In this document: positions 27,685-36,438 of the stretch, piece by piece | How the letters are laid out: every line of letters starts with the position of its first letter | Position numbering within the stretch: the stretch's first letter is position 1 | NCBI RefSeq assembly: GCF_023509525.1 | Contig: NZ_JAKNCJ010000002.1 | Coordinates: 558,001-622,000, forward strand | DNA: 64,000 nt | Reading direction: 5' to 3' | Origin: Brachybacterium equifaecis | Lineage (GTDB): Bacteria; Actinomycetota; Actinomycetes; Actinomycetales; Dermabacteraceae | Position numbers and translations under genes: made by a program | Notes under the pieces: generated by a model | The model's input: only the letters and a program-made list of their open reading frames with translations | Databases searched by the model: none | What the model was told of the DNA's origin: nothing

Positions 27685-28793
27685 CGGGGTGCCGCTCCGG
27701 TGCCTTCCGGCGCGTCGGCGCCCGCGGACGCGCCGCCGCCCGCCGGCGATCCCTCGCTCGCCGCGGCAGAAGCGGGCACCCAGCCGCGCATGCCCTCCTC
27801 GAGGATGCCGATCACCGCGATCGTCTCCTCGTCGCGCACGATCTTCTCGGCGCCCTCCACGATCGAGGCGTGCACGCCGTCGTAGAAGCGCGCGTAGTCG
27901 CCGGGGATGCTCGGCACCTTCTCCTCGTGCCGCTCCCCCGCCGCGTCGACGTACGTGAGGGTGCCGTAGTGCTCCGGCAGGTCGAGGCCGAACCCGGGGG
28001 TGCCCGGGACCGCGAACAGCTTGAGGTGCTCCTCCTGGCGGTCCTCCGTGGTCTTCACGAACACGCCGCGGCGGCCGTAGAGGACGAACCGCGGGCGGTT
28101 CACCACCCGGAAGTAGCTGGAGGCGACCCGCACCGTGAAGCCCTCGTAGTCGAGCGCGACGTCGAAGTAGTCGTTCATCCGGCCCGCTCCGAGCAGCTGG
28201 CGCACGTCGCTGCGCACGGCGGCCGGCGCGCCGAACAGGCTGATGGCCTGGTCGAGCGTGTGCACGCCGTGGGCGTAGAGGAAGGACAGGCCCGGATCCT
28301 CGGCCGGGGCGAAGGACTCCGGCACCTCGGGGCGGTAGTAGTCGTAGTGCATCTCGACCTCGAGCAGCTCCCCGAGTACGCCCGACTCGATCACGGACTT
28401 CGCGGTGAGGAAGTCCGAGTCGAAGCGGCGGTTCTGGTAGCCCTGGACGAACAGGCCCTTCTCCGCCGCGAGGTCGAAGATCTCCCGTGCCTCGGCGGCC
28501 GTGGGCGCGAAGGGCTTGTCGACCACGACGTTCTTCCCGTGCTCGAGCGCCTCGCGCGCGAACTGCGCATGGGACTCGGCAGTGGTGGTCGTGACGATGA
28601 CGAGGTCGATCTCCGGATCCGACCAGATCTCCTCGGGGTCGCGCACGTACCGCACGCCGTCGATGAGATCCCAGGTCGGGGCGCTGCGGCCGTAGATCGT
28701 CCGGATGCGGAAGGTCTCCGGGCGGAAGAGCAGGAAGGGCGCGTGATAGCGGTTCGTGCTCTTGCCGTTGCCGATGAATGCGACGTTCAGCAT
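27681..28793 (-). CDS. Gfo/Idh/MocA-family oxidoreductase
   Basis: A 370-residue second dehydrogenase. The start reads VAFIGNGKSTNRYHAPFLL. The catalytic-site motif has D in place of E (VVVDKPFAPTAAEA), as in YdgJ/YhhX-like members, and H in YAHGVHTLDQ is a candidate active-site residue. The last about 30 residues form a Gly/Ala-rich tail. ATG 28793 follows GGAGGAG. It lies 26 nt after the amidotransferase gene and overlaps the next oxidoreductase by 4 nt, suggesting a three-gene unit. Confidence 0.87.
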   Translation of the reverse strand: MLNVAFIGNGKSTNRYHAPFLLFRPETFRIRTIYGRSAPTWDLIDGVRYVRDPEEIWSDPEIDLVIVTTTTAESHAQFAREALEHGKNVVVDKPFAPTAAEAREIFDLAAEKGLFVQGYQNRRFDSDFLTAKSVIESGVLGELLEVEMHYDYYRPEVPESFAPAEDPGLSFLYAHGVHTLDQAISLFGAPAAVRSDVRQLLGAGRMNDYFDVALDYEGFTVRVASSYFRVVNRPRFVLYGRRGVFVKTTEDRQEEHLKLFAVPGTPGFGLDLPEHYGTLTYVDAAGERHEEKVPSIPGDYARFYDGVHASIVEGAEKIVRDEETIAVIGILEEGMRGWVPASAAASEGSPAGGGASAGADAPEGTGAAPR

Positions 28794-28819
28794 GGAATCT
28801 CCTCCGGCGCGGCGCCTTC

Positions 28820-29743
28820 TCAGGCGGTGGTGGCGAGCAGCGAGGCCTGCGCTCCGGGAGCGTCCGGCCGACGAGCCGCCCAGGCGGCCTCCCCCTCGGC
28901 GCGGGCGGTCGAGAGCTGGAAGCCGGGAAGCGCGGCGTGCTCGCGCACCTCGAGGGAGGTGCGGGCGATCTCGATCGCGCAGCCCTGCTCGATCACGGCG
29001 AAGCCCGGCTGGTCGTAGCCGGTGGAGCTGACGAGGACGCGGTGGGCGTCGACCCGCCAGCACAGGTCGTAGGTGTCCCAGGTCGACGTCGCCTGGAGCT
29101 GCTCCGGATCGGATTGGGCATAGGCGATGAGCGCGTCGGGGGTCATGAGCAGGCAGTTCAGGCCCTCGGGATAGCGGCCGCCGAGCTCGGGGATCCAGCG
29201 GGTCAGATCCGCGGCAGCGCGCTGGATCGCGCCTGCCCACCCGTGCTCGCGAGCGTGCACGGTGATGAGGCTGAAGTAGATCTCCGAGTCCGTGGTGCCG
29301 CGCACGGGGCGCCCGCCGAGGGCGAGCACCTTCTCGCGCAGGCCGGCGGGCATGTCGAACTGGCCGTTGTGCGCGAAGGCGACGGGGCCCTCGGTGAAGG
29401 GGTGCGTGTTCTCCAGGGCGAGGGCGAGGCCCTCGCTCGCGCGGCGCAGGTGCACGATGATGATCTCGCCGTCGGCCTCCGCGATCGTCTCGCCGTAGGC
29501 GTTGGAGGCGCGCGCGGTGTCGATGCCGCGGCGCACGTGCAGGCCGGAGGCGGCATCGGCGTGGACGTCCTCGAGGGCCGACGGGTCCTCGGTGCCTGCC
29601 CGTCCCGGAGCGCCCGAGTACCAGGCAGCGCCCCAGCCGTCCTTGTGCTTCTCGGACAGCGCCGTGAACAGCGGCAGCTCGTCGGGCACCGCCTCCAGCA
29701 GAGGGGTGGGCTCGCGGGTGATGACGCCGAGCAGTCGGCACAT
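28820..29743 (-). CDS. Class II glutamine amidotransferase (EgtC/YafJ-like)
   Basis: A 307-residue N-terminal-nucleophile hydrolase. Cys2 becomes the nucleophile once Met1 is removed (MCRLLGVITREP). Family landmarks are KHKDGWGAAWY, VHLRRASEGLAL, PVAFAHNGQFD (the glutamine-binding loop) and TDSEIYFSLI. Such proteins hydrolyse gamma-glutamyl amides without a synthase domain; EgtC does this in ergothioneine synthesis. It precedes two Gfo/Idh genes and follows a glutamate-type importer. A paralogue lies at 33501-34334, so two copies bracket that importer. Confidence 0.88.
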   Translation of the reverse strand: MCRLLGVITREPTPLLEAVPDELPLFTALSEKHKDGWGAAWYSGAPGRAGTEDPSALEDVHADAASGLHVRRGIDTARASNAYGETIAEADGEIIIVHLRRASEGLALALENTHPFTEGPVAFAHNGQFDMPAGLREKVLALGGRPVRGTTDSEIYFSLITVHAREHGWAGAIQRAAADLTRWIPELGGRYPEGLNCLLMTPDALIAYAQSDPEQLQATSTWDTYDLCWRVDAHRVLVSSTGYDQPGFAVIEQGCAIEIARTSLEVREHAALPGFQLSTARAEGEAAWAARRPDAPGAQASLLATTA

Positions 29744-29847
29744 GGCGGGGGCTCCTGAGAGGGATCGAGCGGGGGCGGGGCGGGCGCGGCGTCACCCGGC
29801 CGCAGGCGGGGCGGGCGTGCAGCGCCCGGATCGGACAGTACCCGGGT

Positions 29848-30690
29848 TCAGCGGGTGCGCGCGGACCCTTCCGCGGCGCGTCGGCGCATCCTGCGGTCCA
29901 GCAGGTTCGCCAGTCGCGTCAGCAGGAAGTTGATGACGATGTAGATGCCGGAGACGACGAGGTAGGTCTGCACCAGGAAGCGGGTCTGGCCGACCATGTT
30001 CTTGCCCTGGAACTGCAACTCGTTGTAGCTGACCACGAACCCGAGGGTGGAGTCCTTCAGCAGGCTCACGAGCGCCAGGATCAGGCTCGGGAGCACGAGG
30101 CGCACGGCCTGCGGCAGGATCACCGAGAACATCGTCTGCGTTCCCGAGAGGCCGATGACGGCCGCCGCCTCGTGCTGGCCGCGGTCCACCGCGCCGATGC
30201 CGGCGCGGAACACCTCGGCGGTGGTCGCGGAGCTGACCAGGATCATCGGGATCACGAGCATCCAGAAGCGCGGGAAGAAGATGCCGTACACGGGCAGGGC
30301 CAGCAGGAACGCGTAGACCACCAGCAGCATCGGGATGCCGCGGAAGAACTCGATCCAGGCCGTCGTGATCCAGCTGACGGCGCGCACGCGCGAGATGCGC
30401 CCGAGAGCGAGCAGCAGGCCCAGCGGGAAGGCGAAGACCGCGGCGACGGCGGTCGCGAGCAGCGTGCCGCGCAGACCCTGGCCGAGGAAGGCGATGTAGT
30501 CCCAGCGCAGGTACGGGAGCCACTTGCGGGCCTCGAGCTGGCCGTTGACATGGAACTGCCACAGGCCGAGCGCGAGCAGGGCGAGGATCGCGAGGCTCGA
30601 GAGGATCGAGATCAGCAGGATGCGGCGGCGGCCCTTCGGCCCGGGGGCGTCGAACAGGACCTGCGTGGCGGCGGCGGATCGAGTGCTCAT
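29848..30690 (-). CDS. gluD: Amino-acid ABC transporter permease (GluD-like)
   Basis: A 280-residue inner-membrane subunit of a polar amino-acid importer. A cytoplasmic N-terminus precedes a first helix (ILLISILSSLAILALLALGL); the HisM/GluD-type core contains EFFRGIPMLLVVYAF and the docking loop EAAAVIGLSGTQTMFSVILPQAVR near residues 190-215, then KDSTLGFVVSYNEL. A basic tail ends the protein. ATG 30690 overlaps the stop of the other permease. Last gene of the gluABCD-like operon. Confidence 0.88.
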   Translation of the reverse strand: MSTRSAAATQVLFDAPGPKGRRRILLISILSSLAILALLALGLWQFHVNGQLEARKWLPYLRWDYIAFLGQGLRGTLLATAVAAVFAFPLGLLLALGRISRVRAVSWITTAWIEFFRGIPMLLVVYAFLLALPVYGIFFPRFWMLVIPMILVSSATTAEVFRAGIGAVDRGQHEAAAVIGLSGTQTMFSVILPQAVRLVLPSLILALVSLLKDSTLGFVVSYNELQFQGKNMVGQTRFLVQTYLVVSGIYIVINFLLTRLANLLDRRMRRRAAEGSARTR

Positions 30691-31376
30691 GCCTGGGCCG
30701 CTCCCCTCAGTCGATCGGTGGTGCGCAGACGGCGAGCGCCCGGGGCGACCGCGCGCTCGATGCGCCGGCCTCCGTAGGCGATGCCGAGGGACAGCACGAG
30801 GTAGACGGCGCCGGCGAAGAGGAACAGCGGGATCGCCTCGGCGGTCTCGCCCGTCAGGCGCTGGGTGAGCTGGGTGGTCTCGGAGATCGAGATCGCCGCG
30901 CACAGCGAGGAGCCCAGCAGCGTGCCGATGAAGACGTTCACCAGCGGCTGCACCATCGTGCGGAACGCCTGCGGCAGCACGACGAACCGCAGCACCCCGA
31001 AGAAGCCCAGGCCGATGGACCGGGCCGCCTCCGCATGGCCGACGGGCACCGTGTTGATGCCCGAGCGCACGTTCTCGCACACGAACGCCGCGCTCGAGAG
31101 CGTCAGTCCCGCGACGCCGCACCAGAAGTACGGCAGCAGCAGGCCGGCATCGGGCAGGCCGAACGCGATGAGGATCAGCAGGCTCAGCAGCGGGATGTTG
31201 CGGAAGATCTCCACGTACACCGTCGCGAATCCGCGCAGCGGGGGGATCGGGCTCACGCGGCACACGGCGAGCGCCGTGCCGAGCAGGAGCGCGAGCCCGT
31301 ACCCGCACAGCGTCAGCGCGAGCGTCATGCCCACGCCGCGCAGCAGCAGCGGGAGGTTGTCCAGGATGACCTGCAT
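30687..31376 (-). CDS. gluC: Amino-acid ABC transporter permease (GluC-like)
   Basis: A 229-residue partner permease. Hydrophobic helices begin at LLLRGVGMTLALTLCGYGLA. The family segment VEIFRNIPLLSLLILIAFGL and docking loop EAARSIGLGFFGVLRFVVLPQAFR are clear. ATG 31376 follows the binding-protein gene by 63 nt and the gene overlaps gluD by 4 nt. With gluA, gluB and gluD it forms a complete importer. Confidence 0.88.
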   Translation of the reverse strand: MQVILDNLPLLLRGVGMTLALTLCGYGLALLLGTALAVCRVSPIPPLRGFATVYVEIFRNIPLLSLLILIAFGLPDAGLLLPYFWCGVAGLTLSSAAFVCENVRSGINTVPVGHAEAARSIGLGFFGVLRFVVLPQAFRTMVQPLVNVFIGTLLGSSLCAAISISETTQLTQRLTGETAEAIPLFLFAGAVYLVLSLGIAYGGRRIERAVAPGARRLRTTDRLRGAAQA

Positions 31377-31439
31377 GGGACCTCTTCGAGGAGCGGGCCC
31401 GCCCGACGCCGCGAGGGCGCCGGGCAGGCCGTGGCGGGA

Positions 31440-32423
31440 TCAGGCGGGGAGATCGCCCGGGGTGGGCGGCTCGGGGGCGTCGCCCTCGATCACCTGGCCG
31501 ACGGTCGCGTCGTACAGCTTCTTCCAGGTGCCGTCCTCCTCGATCGCGCCGAGGAAGGCGTTCACGAAGTCGAGGGCGTCCTCGTGCTGCTTGGACAGAC
31601 CGATGCCGTAGGGATCCTGCGTGAAGGGCTCGCCGACGACCGTGACCTCGGGGTCGGCCTTCGAGTTGCCCAGCAGCACGCCCTGGTCGAGCACGTACGC
31701 GTCGGCGCGGCCCTGCTTGAGCGCGGCGACGCAGGACTCGTTGTCGGCGAGGGTGTCGACGCTCGCGGGGTCCTTCACGTTGTCGGTGATCGCCTGGATG
31801 CCGGTGGAGTTCGCCTGGGTGACGAGCTTCTTGCCGGTAAGGTCGGCGGGGCCGGTGATCGAGGAGGCGTCCTCGGTGCGCACCTGGATCGCGGTGCCGG
31901 AAAGGTAGTACGGGCCGCCGAAGTTGATCTTCTCGAGGCGCGCGGGGGTGATCGAGTAGGTCGCGATCACGCAGTCCACGGTGCCGTTCTCGACCATGGT
32001 CTCGCGGGTCTCGACGGTGGTGTCGAGGTACTCGACCTTCTCCTCGCCGCCGTCGCCCAGGATGTAGCGGGCCAGGAGCTGGGTGATGCCCGCGTCGAAG
32101 CCGGTGACCTGGCCGCTGGCGGGGTTGATCAGGGAGAACACCTGGTTGGCGGTGGTGCCGCCGCGCTTGAGCGATCCGGCCTCCTTGATGGCGGTGGCCC
32201 ACGCGCTCGCGGCGATGTCGGTGTCCGCGGCGACGGGGCCGCCGGCGATCACGGCGTCGTAGGCGGCCGTGTCGGTGCCGCCGCCGTCGCTCGCGTCCCC
32301 GCCGCCGAGCGAGGGGGCGTCGGAGGAGTCGCTCGAGCAGGCGGCGAGGGCCGCACCGATCGGCAGGGCCGCGGCTGCGGCGACCACGGCGCGGCGGCCG
32401 GGACGGAAGGTGGTGCGTGACAT
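31440..32423 (-). CDS. gluB: Glutamate-type amino-acid ABC substrate-binding lipoprotein
   Basis: A 327-residue extracellular receptor. Lipobox GAALAAC (Cys29) is followed by an Asp/Gly/Ser linker and a family 3 solute-binding fold: SGQVTGFDAGITQLLARYIL, VDCVIATYSITPARLEKINF, ADAYVLDQGVLLG and YGIGLSKQHEDALDFVNAFL. This resembles GluB of the glutamate uptake operon. An extra about 60-residue segment after the linker (AYDAVIAGGPVAADTDIAAS) matches other actinobacterial GluB proteins. The true ligand could also be another acidic or gamma-glutamyl compound. Confidence 0.85.
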   Translation of the reverse strand: MSRTTFRPGRRAVVAAAAALPIGAALAACSSDSSDAPSLGGGDASDGGGTDTAAYDAVIAGGPVAADTDIAASAWATAIKEAGSLKRGGTTANQVFSLINPASGQVTGFDAGITQLLARYILGDGGEEKVEYLDTTVETRETMVENGTVDCVIATYSITPARLEKINFGGPYYLSGTAIQVRTEDASSITGPADLTGKKLVTQANSTGIQAITDNVKDPASVDTLADNESCVAALKQGRADAYVLDQGVLLGNSKADPEVTVVGEPFTQDPYGIGLSKQHEDALDFVNAFLGAIEEDGTWKKLYDATVGQVIEGDAPEPPTPGDLPA

Positions 32424-32563
32424 GGGTTCTCCATTCGTCAGGCCGCCCCGGTCGGGGCGACGGAGGTGCGAGGGGCCGGGACGGTCCGGATCCGGCGGCC
32501 GGAAGGGCCGACGGGCGGTTCCCGGCGCGGGCGGATCAGTGCGCAGGGATCAGCGCGCTGGGA

Positions 32564-33385
32564 TCAGTGCGGGAGGATCTTCGAGAGGAAGTCGCGGGCA
32601 CGCTGGGTCTGCGGCGCGGTGAAGAACTGCTCGGGGTCGCCCTGCTCGACGATCTCGCCCTGGTCCATGAAGACCACGCGGTCGCAGACCTGCCGGGCGA
32701 AACCCATCTCGTGGGTGACCACGAGCATCGTCATGCCGCCCTTGGCGAGCTCGGTCATCACGTCGAGGACCTCGTTGATGACCTCGGGATCGAGCGCGGA
32801 GGTCGGCTCGTCGAACAGCAGGGCCTTCGGCTTCATGGCGAGGGCGCGCGCGATCGCGACGCGCTGCTGCTGGCCGCCGGAGAGCGCCGCGGGGAGGTTG
32901 TTCTCCTTGCCCTTGAGGCCGACGCGCTCGAGCAGGCGCATCGCCTCCGCGGTGGCCTCGGCCTTGGAGATGCCGCGCACCTTCGTCGGCCCGAGGGTCA
33001 CGTTGTCGACCGCGCGCAGGTGGGGGAAGAGGTTGAACGACTGGAACACCATGCCGACCTCGCTGCGCAGGCGTGCGAGCTCGCGGCCCTCCTCCGGGAG
33101 GGGCTGGCCGTCGATGGTGATCTCCCCGTCGGAGATCGTCTCGAGGCGGTTGATGCAGCGGCACAGCGTGGACTTGCCGGAGCCCGAGGCGCCGATGACC
33201 GCGACGACCTCGCCGCGGTGCACGTCGAGATCGATGTCCTTCAGCGCCTGGAAGTCTCCGAAAAACTTGTTCACTCCGCGCACGGTGATGAGCGGGGCGC
33301 CGTCCGCGGCGGCGGCGCTGGCGGCAGCAGGTGCGTGAGCGGCGTGATCAGGCGTGGAGCCCGTGGCCGTGCTGGTGTCGGTCAT
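32564..33385 (-). CDS. gluA: Amino-acid ABC transporter ATP-binding protein (GluA-like)
   Basis: A 273-residue ATPase of the polar amino-acid class. An Ala-rich N-terminal extension (about 35 residues) precedes [20 protein letters not shown]. Walker A is GASGSGKST, signature [15 protein letters not shown], Walker B ALLFDEP, and the H-loop is in VVTHEM. The ATG at 33385 is chosen because the upstream sequence holds no good ribosome site for alternatives; it too is weak. First gene of the operon, with its promoter in the 115-bp gap before the second amidotransferase, where TTTCGGAACCGTTTCG is the only notable motif. Confidence 0.9.
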   Translation of the reverse strand: MTDTSTATGSTPDHAAHAPAAASAAAADGAPLITVRGVNKFFGDFQALKDIDLDVHRGEVVAVIGASGSGKSTLCRCINRLETISDGEITIDGQPLPEEGRELARLRSEVGMVFQSFNLFPHLRAVDNVTLGPTKVRGISKAEATAEAMRLLERVGLKGKENNLPAALSGGQQQRVAIARALAMKPKALLFDEPTSALDPEVINEVLDVMTELAKGGMTMLVVTHEMGFARQVCDRVVFMDQGEIVEQGDPEQFFTAPQTQRARDFLSKILPH

Positions 33386-33500
33386 ACGGGGAAGCATCGC
33401 GCGCCGCGCGCGATATGTCCACGCGCTGACACAGCGGTTCACATTTCGGAACCGTTTCGTGACCCGCGGGGAGCGCCGGAATCACAGCCTTCCCGGCATT

Positions 33501-34334
33501 TCAGGCGGCGAGGAGATCCCCCGCGGCCTCGTCGGCCAGCTCCGCAAGAGGCGTCGGCGCAGCGCCCGCCTCGAGCGGCGGCACCACGCGCACGACGAGC
33601 GTCTCGCGGTCCACCACGAGCGCCTCGCCCTGGCCGAGCACGCTGTAATCGTCCTGCGGGAGGCCGGAGGAGATCACGAGCACGCGGTCGGCGTCGGCCC
33701 GATAGCGCAGCACGAAGTTGTCGTCCGTGTGGTGCGGCAGCCGCTGGGCGGGGTCGTACTCGCAGTAGGCCACGAGCTCATCAGGGCTCGTGATCAGGCA
33801 GTTCAGCGCGGCCGGCGGGCGGTCGGCGTGCTCGCGGGTCAGCGCGCCGATCTCCGCGGCGGCGCGCTGCACGGCCTCGGCCAGCGGATGCGTGCGGTGA
33901 TGGACCGTGATGAGGGAGAGGAACAGCTCCGAGTCCGTCATCCCCTGGGGCGTGCGCCCGCCGCGCGCGAGCACCGCGGCGCGCAGGGCATCCGGGCGCG
34001 CGAAGTAGCCGTTGTGGCAGAACATCAGGTCGCCGGCCTGGAAGGGATGGATGCTCGCAGGATCCGGCGGGAGCGTCGGAGAGGACTTGCGCAGGTGCAC
34101 CATCACCAGCGGGCCGACGGCCTCGCGTGCGGCCGTCTCGTACACGCCGCACTCCCGCGCAACGGCGAGCTCGCGGCGCAGCTGCGGGGTGCGGGCGTCG
34201 GGACCGTCGTACCAGGCGATGCCCCAGCCGTCGCTGTGCACCTCGGACTGGTCGGTGAAGGGCGCGAACTCCTCGCGCAGGGCCTCGGAGAGGGGGACCG
34301 AGGGGAGGGTGACAGCACCCAGGAGGCGGCACAT
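33501..34334 (-). CDS. Class II glutamine amidotransferase (EgtC/YafJ-like), second copy
   Basis: A 277-residue paralogue of the protein at 28820. Cys2 nucleophile (MCRLLGAVTLPS), VHSDGWGIAWYDG, VMVHLRKSS, LMFCHNGYFARPDALR and MTDSELFLSLITVHHR match the same order of motifs. It sits upstream of the glutamate-type ABC operon on the same strand, with a 115-bp gap before gluA. Having one copy at each end of the importer suggests the two enzymes act on imported or exported gamma-glutamyl compounds; this is inference. Confidence 0.88.
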   Translation of the reverse strand: MCRLLGAVTLPSVPLSEALREEFAPFTDQSEVHSDGWGIAWYDGPDARTPQLRRELAVARECGVYETAAREAVGPLVMVHLRKSSPTLPPDPASIHPFQAGDLMFCHNGYFARPDALRAAVLARGGRTPQGMTDSELFLSLITVHHRTHPLAEAVQRAAAEIGALTREHADRPPAALNCLITSPDELVAYCEYDPAQRLPHHTDDNFVLRYRADADRVLVISSGLPQDDYSVLGQGEALVVDRETLVVRVVPPLEAGAAPTPLAELADEAAGDLLAA

Positions 34335-34583
34335 GGCAGCGGACCAGCTTTCGGAACGCGGTGACAGGGGGGTGGGCCGAGCAGTGAGGCGGTGGAGCCG
34401 GGATGCTCGCCAGCCTCGGCGCTGCGCGTTCCATGCTCTTCGGGGAATTCTGCTGGTCGGCGGGCCCCGCGCCACTGCCATCCGCATGCTGGGACGACGG
34501 TGGCGCGAGGAGTGAGACGCGGGGGCCGACGGATGCGACCTCTGCCGGCCCTGCGGCAGGCCCGCGCTCAGAATCGCAGCAGG

Positions 34584-35387
34584 TCAGGTGCGGTACGCGC
34601 CCTGGTAGACGAGGTCGAATCCGGCGTGCGTGCTCTGGCGGTGGGCGATGGCGCTCGTGACCACGGCCTTGCCGATCCGCGCGGCCTCGAGGGGCGCAGC
34701 GCCCTTGGCGAGCTCGGCGGTGATGGCGGCCGCGAGGGTGCAGCCGGCACCGGTGACGCGGTGCTCCCCGATCTTCGGCTCCCGCAGCTCGACGAGCTGC
34801 TCGCCGTCGCAGAACACATCGACCGCGTCCTCCCCGGCGATCTCCACCCCGCCCTTGGCGAGGACGACGGCGCCGGAGCGCTCGTGGATGATCCGGGCCG
34901 CCTCGGCGAGCTGCGCGGGGGTCTCGATGACCTCCATCCCCGAGAGGATCTTCGCCTCTCCGTGGTTGGGGGTGACGAAGGTGGCCAGCGGCAGGATCTT
35001 CTCGATGAGCGCGCCGTCGGTGCGGGCCGCAGGGCTCGCGGTCTCGCCTTCCTTGCACACCAGCACCGGATCGAGGACGACCGTGCGGAACGCGCCGCTG
35101 CGCAGGGAGTCGGCGACGACGTCGATCGTCTCCTCGGTGCCGAGCATGCCGATCTTCACGGTGTCGATGTCATGGGCGGCGGTCGCGGTCTCGATCTGAT
35201 CGGCGATGACCTGCGGGTCGATCGGCACGAAGCGATGCGACCAGCCCGCCTCGGGGTCGAAGCTGACGATGCAGGTCAGCGAGACGAGCCCGAAGACGCC
35301 CAGCTGGTGGAAGGTCTTGAGGTCGGTCTGCGCGCCGGCACCGCCGGTGGACTCGGATCCGGCGATGGCGAGGACGGGGCGGGGCAT
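34584..35387 (-). CDS. Pyridoxine / hydroxymethylpyrimidine kinase (PdxK/ThiD-like)
   Basis: A 267-residue ribokinase-fold kinase. It opens IAGSESTGGAGAQTDLKTFH, the ThiD-type substrate loop, and ends with the nucleotide-site motif GEHRVTGAGCTLAAAI, in which Cys replaces the usual Asp of GAGD. That Cys-type motif, with the SFDPEAGWSHRFVPID segment, is closer to the Bacillus PdxK group, which phosphorylates pyridoxine and pyridoxal, than to true ThiD, so vitamin B6 salvage is favoured. ATG 35387 follows AGGAGG. Divergent from the GtrA gene. Confidence 0.83.
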   Translation of the reverse strand: MPRPVLAIAGSESTGGAGAQTDLKTFHQLGVFGLVSLTCIVSFDPEAGWSHRFVPIDPQVIADQIETATAAHDIDTVKIGMLGTEETIDVVADSLRSGAFRTVVLDPVLVCKEGETASPAARTDGALIEKILPLATFVTPNHGEAKILSGMEVIETPAQLAEAARIIHERSGAVVLAKGGVEIAGEDAVDVFCDGEQLVELREPKIGEHRVTGAGCTLAAAITAELAKGAAPLEAARIGKAVVTSAIAHRQSTHAGFDLVYQGAYRT

Positions 35388-35552
35388 GGGGCTCCTCCTG
35401 GGAAGCGGTGGCGGGGCGCTCGCTCCGGGCCGGGGGCGCGGCGCGAGCACGGGGCACCGAGCGCTCCCAGGCCCCGTCGGCGCGTCCCTCACGGGCGCCC
35501 GGCAGGCCGTCGCTGCGGCAATCGACCAGCCATCGTACGCCCAGCGTTCGCG

Positions 35553-35558
35553 TACAGT
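35553..35558 (+). promoter_or_regulatory. -10 box TACAGT of a leaderless promoter
   Basis: TACAGT lies exactly at -12 to -7 relative to the GTG start at 35565. That spacing places the transcription start on the start codon, and no Shine-Dalgarno sequence precedes it. No convincing -35 is visible. Confidence 0.55.
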
Positions 35559-35564
35559 GCGGGG

Positions 35565-36047
35565 GTGCCGCGCCCCGCCCTCCCCTCCGCCGTGACCCGG
35601 CATCTGGGGCCGACGGCGAAGTTCCTGGCGGTGGGCGGGATCGTCTTCCTCATCGACGCCGCGCTCTACAACCTCCTCGTGTTCTGGAATCCGGCCGAGG
35701 GGCTGACGGGATGGTCGGGCGGCATCCTGCACGCGCACCCGCTGACGGCGAAGGTGCTGACGATCGCGTTCGCCTCCTGCCTCACCTATGCGGGCAATCG
35801 GATCTGGACCTTCGGCGACCGCCCCTCCCCCGCGACCGCCCGCTCGATCATCGCGTTCGCGGTGATCAACGTGGTCGCCGCCGGGCTGCAGCTCGCGTGC
35901 CTCGGCTTCTCGCGGTACGTCCTGCACCTGGACTCCCCGCTCGCCGACAACATCTCGGGGAATCTGATCGGCCAGATCGTCTCGACAGGCTTCCGGTATG
36001 TGACGTACGGGCGGTTCGTCTTCCCCGATCGCCGCGACAGGGAGTGA
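35565..36047 (+). CDS. GtrA-family membrane protein
   Basis: A 160-residue protein with four hydrophobic segments: KFLAVGGIVFLIDAALYNLL, LTAKVLTIAFASCLTYAGNR, SIIAFAVINVVAAGLQLACL and the closing NLIGQIVSTGFRYVTYGRFVF. The FRYVTYGRFVF ending is the GtrA/DPMS family hallmark. Members help move or present lipid-linked sugars for cell-wall glycan decoration, probably as flippases. GTG 35565 is favoured because of the leaderless -10 box; the next in-frame GTG (35592) would be shorter. It stands alone, divergent from the vitamin kinase gene. Confidence 0.83.
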   Translation: MPRPALPSAVTRHLGPTAKFLAVGGIVFLIDAALYNLLVFWNPAEGLTGWSGGILHAHPLTAKVLTIAFASCLTYAGNRIWTFGDRPSPATARSIIAFAVINVVAAGLQLACLGFSRYVLHLDSPLADNISGNLIGQIVSTGFRYVTYGRFVFPDRRDRE

Positions 36048-36121
36048 CCCAGGCGACTCCAGATCCGGCCGGGAGTCGCGCGTGATCGACGCCATATCGC
36101 AGTGCCCGACGAGCCCTGACG

Positions 36122-36140
36122 TGCACTGTTGATCGATCCA
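36122..36140. promoter_or_regulatory. LacI-type operator-like box upstream of mannitol PTS gene
   Basis: TGCACTGTTGATCGATC at 36122-36138 is identical over 17 nt to 10192-10208 in the glucosidase/LacI promoter. The box TTGATCGATCCA (36129-36140) is one substitution from the perfect palindrome TTGATCGATCAA. It lies about 130 bp upstream of the mtlA promoter hexamers, within a 391-bp gap (36048-36438). Confidence 0.5.
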
Positions 36141-36270
36141 TCGCCTCTGCGCGCGGCATCGCGGCAGATCACAGGATTTCTCCGGGGGCGATTCCGGCAT
36201 CCCGGAATCGGCGGGCGGCGGCGGCGCCGGGCCCGCCCCGGCTCTGCGGCGCATAGCACGCCCTGCTGAC

Positions 36271-36299
36271 TTGTCCCAGGGACGAAAGCCGCCTAGATT
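36271..36299 (+). promoter_or_regulatory. Sigma-A-type promoter of mtlA
   Basis: TTGTCC at 36271-36276 and TAGATT at 36294-36299 are separated by 17 nt, close to the consensus housekeeping promoter. Transcription would start near 36306 and leave a 5' leader of about 130 nt before mtlA. Confidence 0.65.
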
Positions 36300-36438
36300 C
36301 CACGCCCAAGCGCGACGTGCGACCCACCGCCGGACTGCGCCCGATTCCGCGTCATCCTGACGCGGCCTCGCCCGCAGCGCTGACACCGCCGTCGACACCG
36401 TCGTCGCCGTCCTCGCCGGGCCGTCACGAGGACTCCTC

